Assembly: GCF_016772475.1 (NCBI RefSeq) | Contig: NZ_CP068595.1 | Location: forward strand, 7,068,001-7,132,000 | Direction: 5' to 3' | From: Paenibacillus sonchi | GTDB taxonomy: Bacteria > Bacillota > Bacilli > Paenibacillales > Paenibacillaceae | DNA: 64,000 nucleotides | Shown: one piece after another, positions 61,707-64,000 of the stretch | Numbering within the stretch: position 1 is the first letter of the stretch | Layout of the letters: each line of letters starts with the position of its first letter | Made by a program: the position numbers and the translations under genes | The notes under the pieces: generated by a model | The model's database searches: none | What the model saw: only the letters and a program-made list of their open reading frames with translations | What the model was told of the DNA's origin: nothing

Positions 61707-62929
61707 GTGCACCGACGCCGGGTTGTTACTGTTTTGCTTGTTGCAGCTCTAATGCTTGCAGGGTGCGGAAACCGAGTTGAAATGAACGAATTAGGAATTA
61801 CAACGGCAACCGGGTTTGATGGGCAGCAAGGGGACTGGACCCTCACTTACCAGGTCATCTTTCCACCGGCCATGGCTTCCGGCGCAGGCGGATCATCCGG
61901 CGGAGGCGGATCCCAAGCTGCTGTGCATACCTTCTCGGCACATGGAAAAACCATCAGAGGGGCTTTAGCGGAAAGCAACCGGGAAAATCCGCGTAAGCTG
62001 TATTTTGCACATACTAATGTTCTTATCATTGGCAAACAAGCAGCAGAAAACGGAATTGAAGAAATTCTGGACACTTATTACCGTAATCCTGACGCACGGG
62101 AAACTGTTAAGGTCTTGGTAGCCAATGGCGAAGCCAGAGATTTTTTGAATAAGCTGATCCCCCGGAGAAGCTTCCCGGCAGAGCGTTATCCGATATCCTG
62201 CAAAAAAATAAGCAGTTAAGTTCGTTTTATCCTTCGGCATCCGTACATGAACTGGCGCTCGGCATCAGTTCCGACAGCGGCGCAGCTGGAGTTCCAGAAG
62301 TATCTATCACAGGCACTGACAGCTCCAATTTGGAATCAGCAAGTGTATACCAACAGACCTCGACCAGCAGTAAATTAAAAATTTCCGGGTTAAGCGTCTT
62401 CCAGAAGGCAAAAATGGTTGGAACACTGGAGCAAAACGAGAGTATGGGAATCTCCTGGCTGACCAACCGTATACGTTTGACCATATTAAGTTATAAAAGT
62501 AAGGATGATACCGATGTGTCCGCATTTCTGGTCCGCAACGCGAAGGTTAAAGTTACACCAGTAAAAAAAGCCCTGCATTATACATTAAAAGTCAAGGCTA
62601 AAGTGGTTGTAGGTGAGTTTTTGGAGACCACTACACATGAAGATCTATTAAAAACGCAAGATGTTAAGAAGCTGGAGCAGCAGGCAGAGCAGATCATCCG
62701 CACGCAAATCCTGGACGGCTGGAAAGCTGTACAGCACCTAAAAATAGACCTTGTGGGAATCGGCAATAAAATCCACCGCAAATCCCCCAAGGATTGGAAA
62801 AGATTAAAAGAAAGCTGGCCCGATGAAATAGCAAACATGGACCTGGACGTCGATGTAAAAGTGAACCTGAAACGGCCCGGTTTATTTCAGAGTTCATTCA
62901 GCCGGCTGCTCGAATCCGAAGATGATTAA
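61707..62929 (+). pseudogene. GerAC-type (Ger(x)C) germination lipoprotein (locus 2), frame broken at a C5 run
   Basis: GTG start at 61707 with AGGAG 8 bases upstream. The signal peptide ends at lipobox MLAGC (Cys20), followed by GNRVEMNELGI and ENPRKLYFAHTNVLIIGKQA. The frame is lost at CCCCC (62159-62163). One added C restores KLPGRALSDILQKNKQL, LGISSDSGAAGVPEVSI and the C-terminal GerAC domain (LVGIGNKIHRKSPKDW) to 62929, about 407 residues, the same length as the locus 1 protein. Confidence 0.86.
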
Positions 62930-62959
62930 GGATTACTCACACAAACAGGAGATGAAATA

Positions 62960-64000
62960 ATGAGCCAACGGAATACAATCCGGGTATCAGAACTGGCCAT
63001 AGCTATTTCATTATTCGAGGTAGGCAGTACAACCTTATTTTTTATAGGGGGGAAGCTAAGCAGGACGCCTGGTTAGCCATGCTGACAGGGGCGTTGGCCG
63101 GTCTGTTCATGCTCCTAATACACTTGAGTATTCATCACCAGGAGCCCCATTTAGATCTGTTCCTATTGTTCCGCCGTTATATGGGGAAATATGTGGGGAC
63201 ATTCGTGAACCTTTTGTTTGCGGGCTACTTCGCCTATGAAGCCTCACGGAATTTACGCGATTTTGGCGAAATCACGGTAATGACTTTGTTAAACCGGACA
63301 TCGCTATGGATTATCATGCTGATCGTCATCCTGGTTATTTCCAATTCAGTCCGTTATGGACATAGAGTATTGTTTCTGATGTGTGTCATTTTTTTCCCCA
63401 TTATGTTAGCTAGTTATGTCCTGATCAGTATTCTGATTCCTGTCACCGGCATCTTCCACTTCGAATTCATGCTTCCGGTTTTGGAAGCCGGGTGGAAGCC
63501 CGTTCTTAATGCGGCTTTACCGGAGATTATCTCTTTTCCGTTCGGACAGGTTGTATTATTTCTTGTGTTTTTCCCCTATGCCCGCACCGAAAAAAAACTC
63601 AACAAAACTGTGATTACCAGTTATGTCCTTACAGCACTCTCACTAACATTTATTAATCAATTGAACATTTTTGTCCTGGGTCCAAAGATTGCGCTATACA
63701 GCACTCTGCCACTTCTGGAAACCGTCCAATTGATTGACTTGGCGGAAGTGTTTGAGCGGATGGACGCTCTATTCACCATGCTGCTTTTTCTTGGATTGGG
63801 TGTTAAAATGGGAGCTTTTTTTAATGGTGCCGTAATCGGACTCGAAAAAATAACCGGTGTTGCTTATAAAAAATGGGTGGTGCCTGTAGCCATTCTAATT
63901 TACGGAATGGCCTTCCTATCTCCAAATTATACCCATCATATCGTAACAGGCCGGCAAGTTGTATTAAATTACCTTTTCCCTGTTTTCCAGATTGTTCTTC
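62960..64000 (+). pseudogene. GerAB-type germination receptor permease (locus 2), frame broken at a G6 run, 3' end outside window
   Basis: ATG 62960 with AGGAG upstream. The first frame MSQRNTIRVSELAIAISLF and VGSTTLFFIGG breaks at the six G (63047-63052). One added G restores EAKQDAWLAMLTGALAGLF and the remaining helices (YMGKYVGTFVNLLFAGYFAY, FPFGQVVLFLVFFPYARTEK) to the window edge. Equivalent position in the locus 1 GerAB reads GGTAGREAWIAEL, confirming the join. Third gene of a standard gerAA-gerAC-gerAB operon. Confidence 0.84.

Overview
The window looks like a Paenibacillus-type chromosome: a Gram-positive, endospore-forming, plant-polysaccharide-degrading Firmicute. The evidence is two gerA-type spore germination loci, several Lpl/Yte-type sugar ABC transporters with lipoprotein binding proteins, a YesM/YesN-type two-component pair, CcpA-type cre sites, strong AGGAGG ribosome binding sites, and intracellular GH52, GH43 and GH30 glycosidases. 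No rRNA, tRNA or CRISPR array was seen.

Layout. 1-6 kb (minus strand): a LacI regulator, two ABC permeases, a binding lipoprotein and a GH30 glycosidase cut by the window edge; perfect palindromes precede both lacI and the first permease. 6.1-7.5 kb: a polyferredoxin and a PadR regulator. 8-9.6 kb: a membrane diguanylate cyclase. 9.8-16 kb: a spore germination region, with gerAB on the plus strand converging on a minus-strand series of small membrane proteins, gerAA and gerAC. 16-26.5 kb: a pentapeptide-repeat protein, a Nif3-like protein, GH52 xylosidase, an AraC regulator, GH43, D-xylonate dehydratase, an IclR regulator and a 2-keto-3-deoxy-acid aldolase. Together these could take xylo-oligosaccharides to pentose and pentonate to pyruvate plus an aldehyde. 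26.9-34 kb: a YesM/YesN pair and an Lpl-type importer. 34.2-35.7 kb: an IS256-family element. 36-41.7 kb: a first Amadori-compound (frl-like) operon with kinase, SIS deglycase, GntR, amidohydrolase and YfcC-type transporter. 42.3-44.3 kb: an OmpR-type two-component system. 44.5-49.5 kb: uxuA-uxuB-uxaC with a divergent FadR-type regulator. 49.8-51.1 kb: a small cassette of two related ribbon-helix-helix-like proteins, a YvrJ-like membrane peptide and an unknown 102-residue protein. 51.3-57 kb: a second frl-like operon with a Dcu-type transporter, a FrlC-like epimerase, a cupin-like protein and a divergent GntR. 57-59.6 kb: an LCP-family protein and a bile-acid-symporter-family transporter. 60-64 kb: a second germination operon in the order gerAA, gerAC, gerAB (last gene cut by the window edge).

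Two window-wide patterns stand out. First, five intergenic regions carry the same 183-187 bp element, built from two forward and two inverted copies of a roughly 24 bp arm; one copy was split by the IS256 element with a 9 bp target duplication. Second, nine genes are each interrupted by what looks like one missing base at or beside a short homopolymer. Because every case is a deletion of the same kind, base-calling error is more likely than real gene decay, and the product lengths given for those genes are reconstructions.
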